Of a DNA stretch of 64,000 nt, positions 46,812-58,496 are shown one piece after another. Below the pieces are notes generated by a model. That model had not been told where the DNA came from, searched no databases, and was given only the letters and a program-made list of their open reading frames with translations. Made by a program: the position numbers and the translations under genes. Every line of letters starts with the position of its first letter. The first letter of the stretch is position 1. Origin of the DNA: Euwallacea fornicatus (Eukaryota > Arthropoda > Insecta > Coleoptera > Curculionidae). Location of the stretch: contig NC_089573.1 in the NCBI RefSeq assembly GCF_040115645.1, forward strand, positions 1,302,001-1,366,000, read 5' to 3'.

Positions 46812-47746
46812 TATACTACAGTGATTAGAAAAAAAGGTGAATGTTCTATTTAAACTTCGCGGGTACCACGAAGTCATCAAACATCTTGAAGAAAGCCGCG
46901 AAGGGGTTCAAGACGAACAGCGGCCAGGACGACCATCGAATTTATCCATGAAAGCCACGTCAGGGAAATCAATCAAATATTTGGTACTCCAAAAGCGTCG
47001 ATTGACAATTAAGAGACCTTGCTGATACCACGGGTATTTCAGTTAGATTGACCCTAAACATTTACAAAGATGTTTTGTCCTTCAAATGCACCAAATCTCG
47101 AAGGGTTTCAAAAACGCTCAATTTTTTGAAAAAAAAGTCGCGTTGAATTTTGTGAAACAACGATTTCTGACTACCGGGATGTGATGAAACGCACAATTAC
47201 AGAAGATGAGACTTAGATCTATGCGTATGACTTGGAAACAACAGGCCGATTCGGCGGATATTGTGCAAAAAGTGGAAAAAAAACTGTGTCAAAGTCGTTC
47301 AAAAATCAAAATCATGTTGACGATTTTGTTCGAATATTCCAGTGACGTGCGTCATAAATTTCTTCCGGCAGGCCAAACTGCTAACAAGGAATACTATTTG
47401 AACGATGTGCGTCGACTGCGTAAAGCTATTCTTCTCAAAACATCAGAATTATGGGTAGACAATTCTCTTTTTTTTTCACGAAAATGCAACGTTCCACTCT
47501 GAACTGTTTCTTCAACAACAATTTGTCTAAAACTCGACGCATACCGTTTCCGATCCACCGTATTCGCCAGACTTAGCATCATTAGACTTCTAGTTGTTCA
47601 ATAAGCTCCAGACCGCTTCCGTGGTACCGTTTCGACCCCCATGGTATAAGTGTACTGGGGAGTACTTTGAAGGCGATGAAGTTTATATGAAAGAATAATG
47701 ATTTTTCATTTTATAAATGAATTCACCTCTTTTTTGTCAAAGTATA
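46812..47746 (+). mobile_element. Mariner-like element with AAAAAAGAGGTGAAT ends
   Basis: The left end TATACTACAGTGATTAGAAA, continuing to AAAAAGGTGAAT, and the inverse of ATTCACCTCTTTTTTGTCAA, ending in AGTATA (47746), form imperfect inverted repeats; the left copy has about 5 extra bases. Between them lies a plus-strand transposase relic in the expected orientation. Confidence 0.7.
46836..47690 (+). pseudogene. Mariner-like transposase relic
   Basis: Blocks in order: EGVQDEQRPGRPSNLS (linker after the first HTH), KRRLTIKR, then an eroded middle, a frame with WKQQADSADIVQKVEKK (equivalent of the QSSQWKxP...KKARQ region), IKIMLTILFEYSSDVRHKFL, NKEYYLNDVRRLRKAI and KTSELW. After this the HHDNAPAH and YSPDLAPADFF regions survive only as frameshifted remnants near 47490-47590. 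Several stops; inactive. The family is a common insect mariner type. Confidence 0.85.
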
Positions 47747-50700
47747 ACCGTGCAGCAAATGGATGGACCTTTTAGGAAGCCATCGTAACCAGTACTTTGG
47801 TGCTCATAAAGGACCAAATCAAGCCATGCTTCCATTGGTGTCTTCGTCGGATCGAGAACATTCGTCTTGTTGCCATGACAAAGTAGTTACTGCAAGAACT
47901 CAACACAGCATGATTACACGATCAATCACCAACTTGTGTCCGGTTCCTATCTAAATCAACATTAAAGTACTGAATTAATTGTTTGTAGACGTCTTTTTGA
48001 TATCGTATTATGGTTTTTTTCTTTCGTTGTTAAAACCTTCGTTTTGGTGGGCGGATAAAATGTAAAATAATTTGAGCACTTTCGCGAAGAGCGTGGATCG
48101 CATTGTCCCTCAATCAAATCGGATTTTTGAATCTGTATCATTAACGAGAGAGCAATTCGTTAATTAGAATAATACAAATAATGCAGTCCACTCTTGCACG
48201 TGCGGCTGTTGAACACAGTTTTGAGGTTTGCAGAAGTTCCAAAAATGTTTGGGCCGTCAATGCTATCCATTGCTTTCAGGGATTGCCAACTTTAAACCTA
48301 TTTAGATATAGTTTTAGATTTTTGAAAATTGAAGAATTCGTGGCACATTTTTCCAAATTTTATTACGGTTTTGAGGGTGCTCCTGAAATTTGCAAGAAGT
48401 CAAAGGACTCCGGCGCTTTTATTGTATTGGTTCTTTGTAGGGAATTCCCACTACAAGCTTCCCATTATGAAAAAAACTCGAAAGCTCTTTACACGTTTTT
48501 TCAAAACCAGAGCAAATGACAGCAATTCGAATGGATTAGAAAAGCGAGACTTATTATTAAAAGCACTGAAAAACGCCATTGCGGACGGTACTGTTGTTAT
48601 TGGCGATAATAATTAAAATGAACGTATAAGGTGTTGCACTGCCGGACCGACCATAGGAACACCCATGTGAATGTCAATACCATCTAATGTCACCTGCCCT
48701 GTTCGTTATGGGCAGAGTTTATTAGACTTCTTGGAAGGTCCTTTTATGGGGGACTCACATGTAAAATACAAAAAATGTCCTTCGTATCATTTGTGGGGGA
48801 TTTTGAAAAAATCTTCTTTAAACTCTGCCAACTTACAGTGCTACCCCGATATTTTCCTCAATTAAACCACCAGCAACTGTCGCCTTATTATCTGCTGTGA
48901 CATGCAAATGTGTTTTATGAAAACAATTCTATCTTTATTAAAGTTTTTAAAAAAATGTCCTACATAGTAGCAGAGAAAGTAAACATGATTAAATGGTACT
49001 ACATTGAAAGCAGTCGGAACTATTTGAACATTTACTAATTTATAAATAGAATTAGGAACGTTTATTTATTGTTTACTAATACTATTAAAAACATTACTTT
49101 GTTGGTGGTGGCTTGATTGAGGAAGATGTTAGGACGGCATTGTGCTTGCAGGTTTTAGGCTTCTCAAAATGTCTCGCAAATGGCGCGAGCGGTATTTTTC
49201 AAATTTTGCACGCGAGTCCCTCACAGAGATAATTTCGAAAAAGTCTGATGCGATTTTCCCCTTTAAGAACGAACAAGGAAAATAACATTAGACGATATTG
49301 AAATTTATATGAGTTTTCCTATTATCGGTTCGGCCATACGACACCCCGCATGTGTGATATTACGTAAATGTCGTACGGAAAGTTAGTATATTCTATACTG
49401 CACATGCTCCCAGCCGCGCGAATATACATAAATTTTGGCGGTTCCAATCTAATCGGAAAAGCATTTGATTGAAACGAAAGCGACAATTTGAATATAATTT
49501 TTAGATATTTGATATCTTGAAAAGACTTACGTGGGTGTGCTACGTGCAGGGTTCCACATGCAATAGTCGCAAATGTTCATATTAATTTCGTAAGTCGTGC
49601 ACAGAAAAATATTTACTTTTTGCCTTAAACTGTCGAGGAGAAAGGAAGGCCAGATTAACGGGATGACTGGGAAGATCTAGATATATATAATAATTACAGA
49701 GATGCCCCGGCAATGGGAATGTTTATCGGAAATTATGATTGATCAAATCTTTCAAACGGGCATCTTTAACACGGCCGATAAAATAGATGCCAGGGAGGAA
49801 CCAGTTTATTAGAAAGCGTGTGAAATGGTTAACACTAGATAACTTATGATCTTTATTAAGTCATTTTTAACCTCCGATATATCGATATGCACACGGACAT
49901 TAGCGTCCTGCTACGAGGAGCCGTTCGATTGTGGCATAAAGTGACGCATCCCGTTGCCTTTACATTACGTTATTTGCAAGCATTATATGCGTGACATAAT
50001 AATTAATGAGGCGGATTAATAAAAAGGAAACAATTAAACGTATTTAAGCGGCCATTACCCCGAATTATTACGCAAAATTCGACCCGTGCCCAGCCTCAAG
50101 TGGAGTAGTGAAAAAAAATTCTTGACTGACGAGTGCTGGCTTGAAACTTTGCCAATATCGCATTTTCGCTTTATTTAGAATATAGTTGCCTCGCTGGCCG
50201 CTGGCTTTTTTTAAATTCGACATGGAAACTAACGTGTGACCGGCCACAAGGCGTACCTTCGCCATTTTGTCCAGAAATTTGGACGATTTTTAGGTCTATT
50301 GATAATTCTCAGAAAACACTGGATATCCCTTAATTGATCAATTAATTTCCAGTAAGCAGCACTGAAATAAAGATTAATTGTGGCTCGTCTTAATAACACG
50401 CGAGGCCTCACGTTTTGAAATTGGGTCATTATTTATAGGGGTGATTAGCCTACCGCTGACAGGGTTTCGTACAGGGCAGTAGTAAAACAAAGAATTTTAT
50501 GGACGTACATTTCCGGAAGCTGTCCAGCGAAAACGTGGGTGATTCCCTGGAGGAGACTCAAGGGGCATTTAATTGGTCGATTTTCCGCGCTCCAGACACA
50601 ACACAGACGACGCAAAGCATATGCACATATGTATATAACGACTAGGTACTATTTATAGCATAATCGACCGTTTCTGTGGCGTTATAGTATCGTCCCTGTT

Positions 50701-53700
50701 ACCTAACTTGTTAACTGCGCACAAATCTCCAATTCGCTAATCTCAGGTAAGCTTTATTGTCGCCGCAATTTTTGACAGTTTGGTTATTCGCGCGCCGATC
50801 CCGCTTACCTTTTTAAGCCCAACGTCAGCCTCGTGTTGATAGTTATTCACGCGATTGGACGCATTAGCGATACCTGCCCGCATTTTCCATCCAGAAGGAT
50901 AAATACTTCTCTAATGACTCAACGCTCGGCTTTTTCTCCGATTATCTCCGTGTTATCATGCTACCGATACCAGCTACTTCCACGTCACAGAAAATTGTTC
51001 GAGGCGACCCCCTTCGTACGTCACTGGCCATGCGTAGGTTTTAGCTTCGAAACAAATACGCGACTCGGCTCACGTATGCTTAGCAAAATTTTTTGCTTCA
51101 TTATTACATTAATTGTATCAAATCATGAATAAACATGAGGGAGATCGCAACAATGAACAACTACTTTTACTTCTGTGACATTGAGCAGGTCGCTTACCAT
51201 GGCGATTATCCGAATTGTTCCCTTAATGCTGTTACTAAAATTGACCTAAATTCGGCTATTGCGGTGTTTCGTAAAAACACGGTAGCGCACATTGTTGTCG
51301 AAAAATCACTGGAACCAAAGATCAACGTCTAATTTCGATTGTTTTGGTTCGTTGGTTTCATTCTAATTAATACTTGCTCAATCCACAAAAATCAATTGAA
51401 CGTCGGATTAATTGTTTATCCGACCGCAAGCCCATGTTTTCGCCAGACATCAAGGGGAATTTAATTTTACTATGTAATAACATTTGCTTAATAGGGACTT
51501 ACACTTAATCATCTAGAAGAGAAAAACGATTATTCGAATCCTTTAATAATCAACGGGTCAAGTCAGTATCATATCCCAAGGACGATTGGAGCAATAACTG
51601 TACTTTTTTTCTTTTTTTTTTTTTTGTTGTGCGGCAGTGCTTTTACTCAAATTAACTATATGATAAGTTTAAAAATAACGTTGGAAAGTCTTCTGTTGCC
51701 AAAAAAATATTATTATTAATGTACTGCGTGCCCGTGAAAAATTCAATTCGTTTCATAAGAAATGTCACCGTTCCAATAGAGCTCACACATTTGCCACGCC
51801 TCATTTATGTTTGTAAAATATGATATTTGTGGCATTCTTTTGCAATTAGGATAATTAACAATTAGTAATGCGGCAGTCTTCACGTGTTCATAGACGAAAA
51901 AGAGAACGAGGATTAGCGACATAACGAAGAGAGAAGAAGATTAGAACGAATGGCAATTGAAAACGGGCGAGTGACGAGGGGCAAAAGAAGGAGATGAGTG
52001 CCTGCACCGTTTCCGAATAGTGAATTTTCAAAATTAAACTTCACGTGATTTAACCATCAAAGAATTTCCGTATTCGGAACTTCACGCGGTGCTGAACAAT
52101 GTGCATTTGTTTGTTTTTCATTTAATGGTTATCTAAATCTTGTGCTGTAATTCTACGTGCTTATAAAATGTGATAATACTGGAATTAATATAACGAATAT
52201 CGGGTTACTTCAGGTTACAACGTGGGACATTTAGCTTTAGGTCGTGGAGTCATTTTAACAGTCCGCTGCAGAAAGCAAATTCTTGAACGACGTGCGCTAA
52301 TACAAATCAAAGGGACTTTGAACAAGACATTTCTGACCCCTATGCTAATTTTCGTTAAGGTCTAAAAACGCCCGATCAGGAATCGATTATTTTAACCTGC
52401 GCCTTCATATAAGTTTAATTAAGTTAATTTCGATAAAGTATCGTCTAGGAAAAACAACGAACAAGTTTCGTCAGTAAAGATAACTTCTTATCTCCTCTTC
52501 TAGCTTAACCGCCAAAAAACATTTTGGACAGGGGAATGTGATTTGTCCCTTGTGCAAATGCAAACAAAATTAAAATAACAAAGGGAAAACGAAAATCTTG
52601 GAAATTAAATTTTTAATGTCTACGTTAACCTGAATCGAAGTTAAAAATTATATAATTAAAACACGACACCAGTGCCGATATTAATTTAGTTAAATTAGCC
52701 ACGTTACGATGCCATTTAAAGAGGGAAATTTCTCAGATTGAACGTTTAGCTGCTGAATTGAACTGAAAATATGCGAAAAATGCGAAATAAATGGAATTAA
52801 CTCGTTTACGTTTAAATTCTAAAATGACCGACTTGAATAATTACATTGCACGCCGCTGGTTAACGTAAGTTGATTTAAATCAACAACGTTAAAACGTCCC
52901 CTGCAAAAAGGATTTTTTATTTCAACAAAAGTCGAGGTGAATTAGGAAAAATGCGTTTGAAAAATTTTTAAAAAAGTTGAATGAAAAACATGAAAAAACT
53001 CGTCTCGATGGAGACATTAACGTTAAAAAGAAGAATTGCTCATTTTCGATTAGAGACGTGAATAAAAGTAGAACGGTAATAGCGCAGCATTCGACGAAGA
53101 GCTGCATGCATTTCAAGTTAGGCTTAAACGCGAGCTTGAGAAACCTCAATTTCTGAGTTACAGAGTTTTACCAAGATACCTGACACTGTTGGTGCATGAC
53201 ATTCACCGCGCAAAAACTCTATGCCATGTAGAAGTGGCCAATATGAATTTATTTATAGGAAAAGAAAAATAAATATCGGCACAGAATTTCGTTAGAACAT
53301 GATAAAGAATTATACATCAGCACCACGTACGTTTTGAAGTGATCAGTTTTGTTAATTTATTCACATATTTGGACGCAGCACGACGTCGAATAAGCTGAGA
53401 CCTCCAGTATACCACTAATGGAACGTATCGTCGTAAAGGTGTTCAGAGAATACTGTACAAATTTCTGGGAGCCGTCTCTGTTGTTGAACATAAAGCAAAT
53501 TGAATGCTCAACATTTACAGACGCACAGAGATACAGTCGACATTAAGAGAAACTAACCTGCCTCTAGAACACATTTTTTTTTCTAATTGAATTAATATTT
53601 ATTTTGAAAAGTGTCCACATTGTTGCAATTCAGAAGAAATAAAACACCGAATCTTCACTGCAGGTCTTTATTTCGCTTTTTCGCTAAATCGAATGATTTA

Positions 53701-53839
53701 TCCAAAAGTGCTCGTTCGTAGAGATTACACATCGCCAGCCGCGTCATCGTCACAACCTGGCTGAATCGACCAGTGAATAACACTCGTAAATAAGCAACCA
53801 CCACCAATAATTAATTAGCAGCAACGTTCATGTTTTGCC
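47747..53839. other. Six kilobases without recognised genes
   Basis: No domain-bearing frame. Open frames at 48181-48519, 50833-51132 and 51135-51332 have no family signature. A stretch at about 50620-50760 has a TATATAA box-like motif followed some 110 bp later by CAG/GTAAGC, which could be a plus-strand promoter and donor, but no downstream exon is evident. Poly-T occurs near 51605. About 49499-49605 is the second copy of a weak dispersed repeat shared with 38957-39060. Confidence 0.35.
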
Positions 53840-54370
53840 TCAACAAATGGAGATTAACATCAAATGCTCAACCAAAAATCAATTCCTACTCTCAAATCAC
53901 CCAATCAAAGCCGGTTTACCAACGATAATAACAGATGGACACACCAATGAACCGAAGAACGACGTTAAGTACCGTTGAATAATAATCGACAAAAAAAAAT
54001 GAAATTTACAAAACTTACGCAATAGCAGACTGGAAATTACTAAAAGGACAAAAAATTTCCGAATATTTACATGCAAGACAAAGGAGTTAGCACTAAAACT
54101 GTGGCAGATGTACACACATCCATTTGCCGATTGCTACTAGACTATGGACAAATACTACAGGCAAAAGCAACAGAAAAAGCTAAACGATACATCGAAACAA
54201 CGGAACGGATTGCACTAAGACTAATTACAAACATAAGGCACCCCAAAAACTAGTTACACAATCCACCCTACCATGTAATTACCATACGAACGCACACACA
54301 TGACGAAAATAACCGAAATACAAATACAACTGCAGAATAAATGGAACGATAATCCCTACAATTCCGTTAT
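53840..54370 (+). pseudogene. Jockey-like LINE reverse-transcriptase 3' relic
   Basis: Plus-strand pieces in different frames: NKWRLTSNAQPKIN (the HKWxLKLNxxKT region after the RT palm), DGHTNEPKNDVKYR (the G-x-x-I-E-x-K-x-x-V-K-Y-L-G motif), a lost stretch, then SICRLLLDYGQILQAKATEK and ETTERIALRLITNIRHPKN, the LRPxxxYGxxxW...LQxxQNxxLRxITxAPxxxRN block that closes jockey-type RT. Many stops. The A-rich sequence around it fits a truncated LINE copy. Confidence 0.65.
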
Positions 54371-55319
54371 AATAAACCGCCATGCTTAACAAGGCAGACA
54401 CGACAATTCCGCCTCTTTTTTCCGTCCACCATTTTGTCGGAACATTTCCAGATTTAAATCATAAGTTTGTTTAGCAGTAATGTTTAGCCGAAGTTAAGGA
54501 TGTGTATGGCAAAGACCCAGCACCCAAGACCGTTTACGGTACTGTCCAAAATTGTCACTCGTCCTGTTAAGTTTAAAAATTTTCTTAAAACTCAAAAACA
54601 GCATTAAGTAGGGGAAAAAATGCCCCCTTTTGGGGTTATTTTTTAATATTTCTTAGGTCACTGGTAGCACAAAATGGCTGATTTTTTAAACATGGAGCAA
54701 GTGACACCTCAAGTTAAAAGCCTTTCGAACCTACATTCAATTACGTATTGCGATTCAAAATCTATCGATTAGATGATAAAAAAACAGGTGTAAATTTGGT
54801 AAAAAATGCAATGCAAACTCAGTTAAATAGTAAGTAAACAATAAAAAAACTTTTTTGTTCATAGGAACGTGATTTATTTCCAGTTTTGTGCTCATAAACA
54901 ATCTCCGGTTAAGAAAAAAGATAAATAAAAATACCTAATTTACAATAACTATAAATAACAATAATATATAATGATAATAAAACTATGTGTACATAATACA
55001 CATATATAGTTATATTATATGTAGTAGTAACTATGGTATATTGATTTAATTATGGGTCAACCGGTATACCCAAGTTTATTATGGAAAATTATTTAAAAAT
55101 TGCAAAACGACGAGTCTGAGCGTTTTTCCAAAAAGACACAACGCTGAATTTACGCTTTGCTTTTGGGACTTTATGCACGTTTTGCCTCACGAATTTCGCA
55201 CTTAAGAAACGAAAAATTCTTTGTGAAGTTATCACCAATTTTAATGTCACAACGTAAACAATGCAAAACGCAAAATTAAAAATTAACAAAACTAATAAAC
55301 TCCCACAAATTAATATGAC
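54371..55319. other. AT-rich DNA, nothing recognised
   Basis: Contains AT-rich runs at 54950-55025 and a small GGGG/CCCC inverted pair at about 54617-54643. No gene. Confidence 0.4.
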
Positions 55320-56258
55320 ACTGCTCATACTTAATCGGTCCTCCTTTGGTACTATTCACTGCGCACAGGCGCCTAGGCACTCAACAAGCTTTCTTGCTTC
55401 TTCTGGGGTAATGGTGCTTCAGGCTTCGGTAATTTTGGCTTTTAATTCATTTTTATTAGATATTGGATCAGCACGCACTTAATTTTTCAATATCAACCAC
55501 ATTTAAATCTGGCGACGGCTGATATTTTAATGGCCCTTGGGCAGTAATGAGGCGAACCCGATATGACGTGTGCTTGGGGTCGATATTTACCAAGTTTTGA
55601 GCGTTTCGGGCAAGGTGTTTTAATATATCCAAACACGTGAATCGATTCACGTGAATTCTTCAATAAACTGTTAGCTACCGACTTTCCTGCAGATCACGTA
55701 CACCCCCACAGCATCAATCCACCCCCGCCGGGTTGCACCGTAGCTTTAATTTTTTTTTTAATTTTGCTCTTCATTAGGGCTGTTTCACACCGACATTTTT
55801 CCATTCGACTCACACAAGTTGATTTTGGCTTCATCGGCAAATATCATCGAATTCCAAAAATTTGAATCTTCCTTAATGCACTCTCTGGCGCGCTGGGGTC
55901 GTGCCCTCCGATTTCTTCGGCCAATACAGGGTGTATTTCTGCTTGTTCAAGCGTGCGTGTTATTTTTTCTCGAAACGTATCTTATTGTTTCTGAGTTGCG
56001 TCTTTTCAGAAATGAACTAATCGTGCCTATAATTATTAGATATTTCTCGTACAAATCAGCGTCCTTCGCATTCCGTAAATATTCTATTTGCCTCCGAGTC
56101 TTATTCGCGATTCTATTTTCATTGCTGCAACGCTCAATGATGTGCTGAACAGTTGATGAACATGTATTTACCATTTTGGCTGTGTCCATTTGGCTGCATC
56201 CATTTCTGTAATGGATTAGAATTAAGTTTCTTTCACCAGCCGTCGTTTGGCGACTCAT
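55320..56258 (-). pseudogene. Tc1-like transposase relic
   Basis: Minus strand, starting with an ATG at 56258. MSRQTTAGERNLILIHYRNG, then STVQHIIERCSNENRIANKT, is a classical paired-type HTH; NSETIRYVSRKN follows. Downstream, in other frames, come a weak ADEAKINLC (first catalytic region; usual ADESKF), QPGGGGLMLWGCT (GGGSVMVWGC block), IDPKHTSYRVRL (QDNDPKHTS block, Asp retained) and PSPDLNVVDIEKL (SPDLNVIENLW block). Stops and at least four frameshifts. Terminal repeats were not found. Confidence 0.88.
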
Positions 56259-58431
56259 TCTTACGTAGTTTCATTTAACTGGTTGAATGAAATGTCAAAT
56301 TAAGTAAAAAACAATTGCTAAGTCATTGCTGACTATATAAGTTTAAATTGACATACTTTGCGTCGTATTGTCTTAACTGCATCATTCAAACTATGACATT
56401 TAGCTCGCACGTAAAATTCAATAAACGTTATTGTTACTTAAGAATGTCATATTTAAGTAAAATATTAACTTGCACGCTTTCAAAACAATCGCACTAATTG
56501 ATTACATATTAGTTTCAGCATACGTATCGCATTTTCGGAATGAATGTTGTATCACAGAGGCAAGTTGGTTTCTTTCAGACGTGAACTGCATTGTTTAAGC
56601 TGCACGTGACGTTCCAGCTTCGCCAGGAACAACTGGACAAATACGGAATGGTTAGGGGAAACCAATGCCGATTTACGTATTTGGTTGATATTCGGTATAG
56701 GTACGAGGAGAAGTTTAAGCGGTACGGCCCCAGGTTAACGTTTACGATTTAGGGTCTGACCAGCTCATCTCCGCCTCTACAAACGGAGAGTGTATAGCTA
56801 ATAAAAATTAAAAACTGGGGTCCGCAGTCGTGTCTTGTCAAAATGTTAAACGTTTTCAATTTAGAGCCTCTTAAGGAGGAAATTCATTAAACCTTGTTGG
56901 AGGTTCGAAAACATAAAAAAGGATATTAATTGCTTTAGTATTTATTTAGGTTAGGCCTCCGGCGCTATTTGCATTTGAATGGGTTAGACTATCATTTTTC
57001 GTCTGGGCTATGTCACTGTGGATGAATTAATTGAAGACTCAAATTAATACCTACTTGTTTTCGTTTTTATTGGTTTCAGGCACGGAACATGAATTTATTT
57101 AAAAACTATAAAAGTGTTCTCTGAACACAAATATTGAACACTTTACTACTTCATACACCGGCGCGTTTTACTTTGTTACCGTAGTTAGAATTTATCGTGC
57201 ATAACCCTGACTAGTAAAATCGGATACGTTCCTTAGTAACGTTTGCTTAACTCTCTGCTAAATAAGCATTAGAACTTTATAGGCGATTTCACGTGGCATC
57301 CCATCGAGCTAATTTCAATATTTAGACACCTACATACGTATCAATCACAATATCAGCGAATATAAACGACGCTTAAAATAAATAGCGAAAGATCACCATG
57401 TCAAAACTCAAATTTCCGGCTTTTTAGACACTAAAAAAAAATCGTTAATGTTGTACCAAATCGTTATAAACAAGATTAAAGTTTGACATAATTCATGAAT
57501 CGTGGCTTCGGAACAATGTCTTGCCCTCTATAGATAAAATATAACTATTTGTGGTCTTGGATATTTATTGTTAATAAACAAGACGACTTTGATTGCAGAA
57601 AGCGACCACACACATCACGGGAATAACGCCGGTTTTTTAAAAGTATCTTACGGAGAAATCGAGAATTTGTAAAAAAAAAATCTACGATGATCTTGATTTC
57701 ACGGGGGCGCATTCGCCATTTTGTGCAAATCCTGCTCAAGCTCAGGCGTCGGGAGACGCTTTCTTCAAATATACCGCATATAACATTTTACAAGTCGTTG
57801 ATCGACACGTTTCGCCAGATTTTTAAAGAGCGAATATGGAAATCTAGCTAGTCTCCGCGGCATTTCAATGGGATTGGGTCAAGCTGCAGCCAGAATTCGT
57901 GAGTTAATAACTAGATAAACGGGATGAGAAAGTAATCTGCCATCTGTTAGCAGTTGCTTTTAATGTTGAACATAATATGTAGTCACTCACGGCAGGCGTT
58001 AAATGAAGATCATTAGAACGTTTATCAAAGTGGTGTAGATATCAGGTCGTTTACCTTTGAATATTATTTACCACGTTCCTAGGTTAGGACTTTTTTCAGC
58101 GAATAATTTTGGACTTGGGTGATTATTTTTGTTTGGACGAAAATCTGGTCGGCTTAATTGAATTTGCTGGATGAGATGTGTTGGATAAAGCAAATATTTA
58201 CTTCCTTCGGGTTTTTTCGTTCGGAATAGCTTCCATGTAAAGGTGTTGGAGCTAGGGTCGGAGAATCTTGTTTAAATGCAGATTTAGGCTAAATTAATGA
58301 CCGAATTAACAGCTATTAAAATACCGGAGAACCGAAAATTTTAATTTAAATACCTCTTGCAGGAGCGATTATTATCTGAACTTATTAACGCCTAAGTTGA
58401 TTTATCACTCGTGGATTAAAACGTTTCGGAA

Positions 58432-58433
<2 letters not shown>
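56259..58433. other. Intergenic DNA, nothing recognised
   Basis: No supported gene, RNA or mobile element. Confidence 0.4.
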
Positions 58434-58485
<52 letters not shown>

Positions 58486-58496
58486 CTCTCTCTCTC
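58434..58496. repeat. (CT)n microsatellite
   Basis: Uninterrupted CT dinucleotides to 58480, then a short T-run and further CT to 58496. Serine/leucine or arginine/glutamate runs in the overlapping open frames come only from this repeat. Confidence 0.97.

Noticed and set aside
48181..48519. 112-codon plus-strand frame
   Set aside because: No recognisable domain, no splice or promoter support, and an overlapping frame of similar length exists.
50833..51132. 99-codon plus-strand frame
   Set aside because: No domain or conserved motif; its length is unremarkable in a locally GC-richer stretch.
55926..55935. TACAGGGTGT motif as another transposon end
   Set aside because: It falls within the Tc1-like transposase relic where the minus strand still reads through, so it is probably coincidental.
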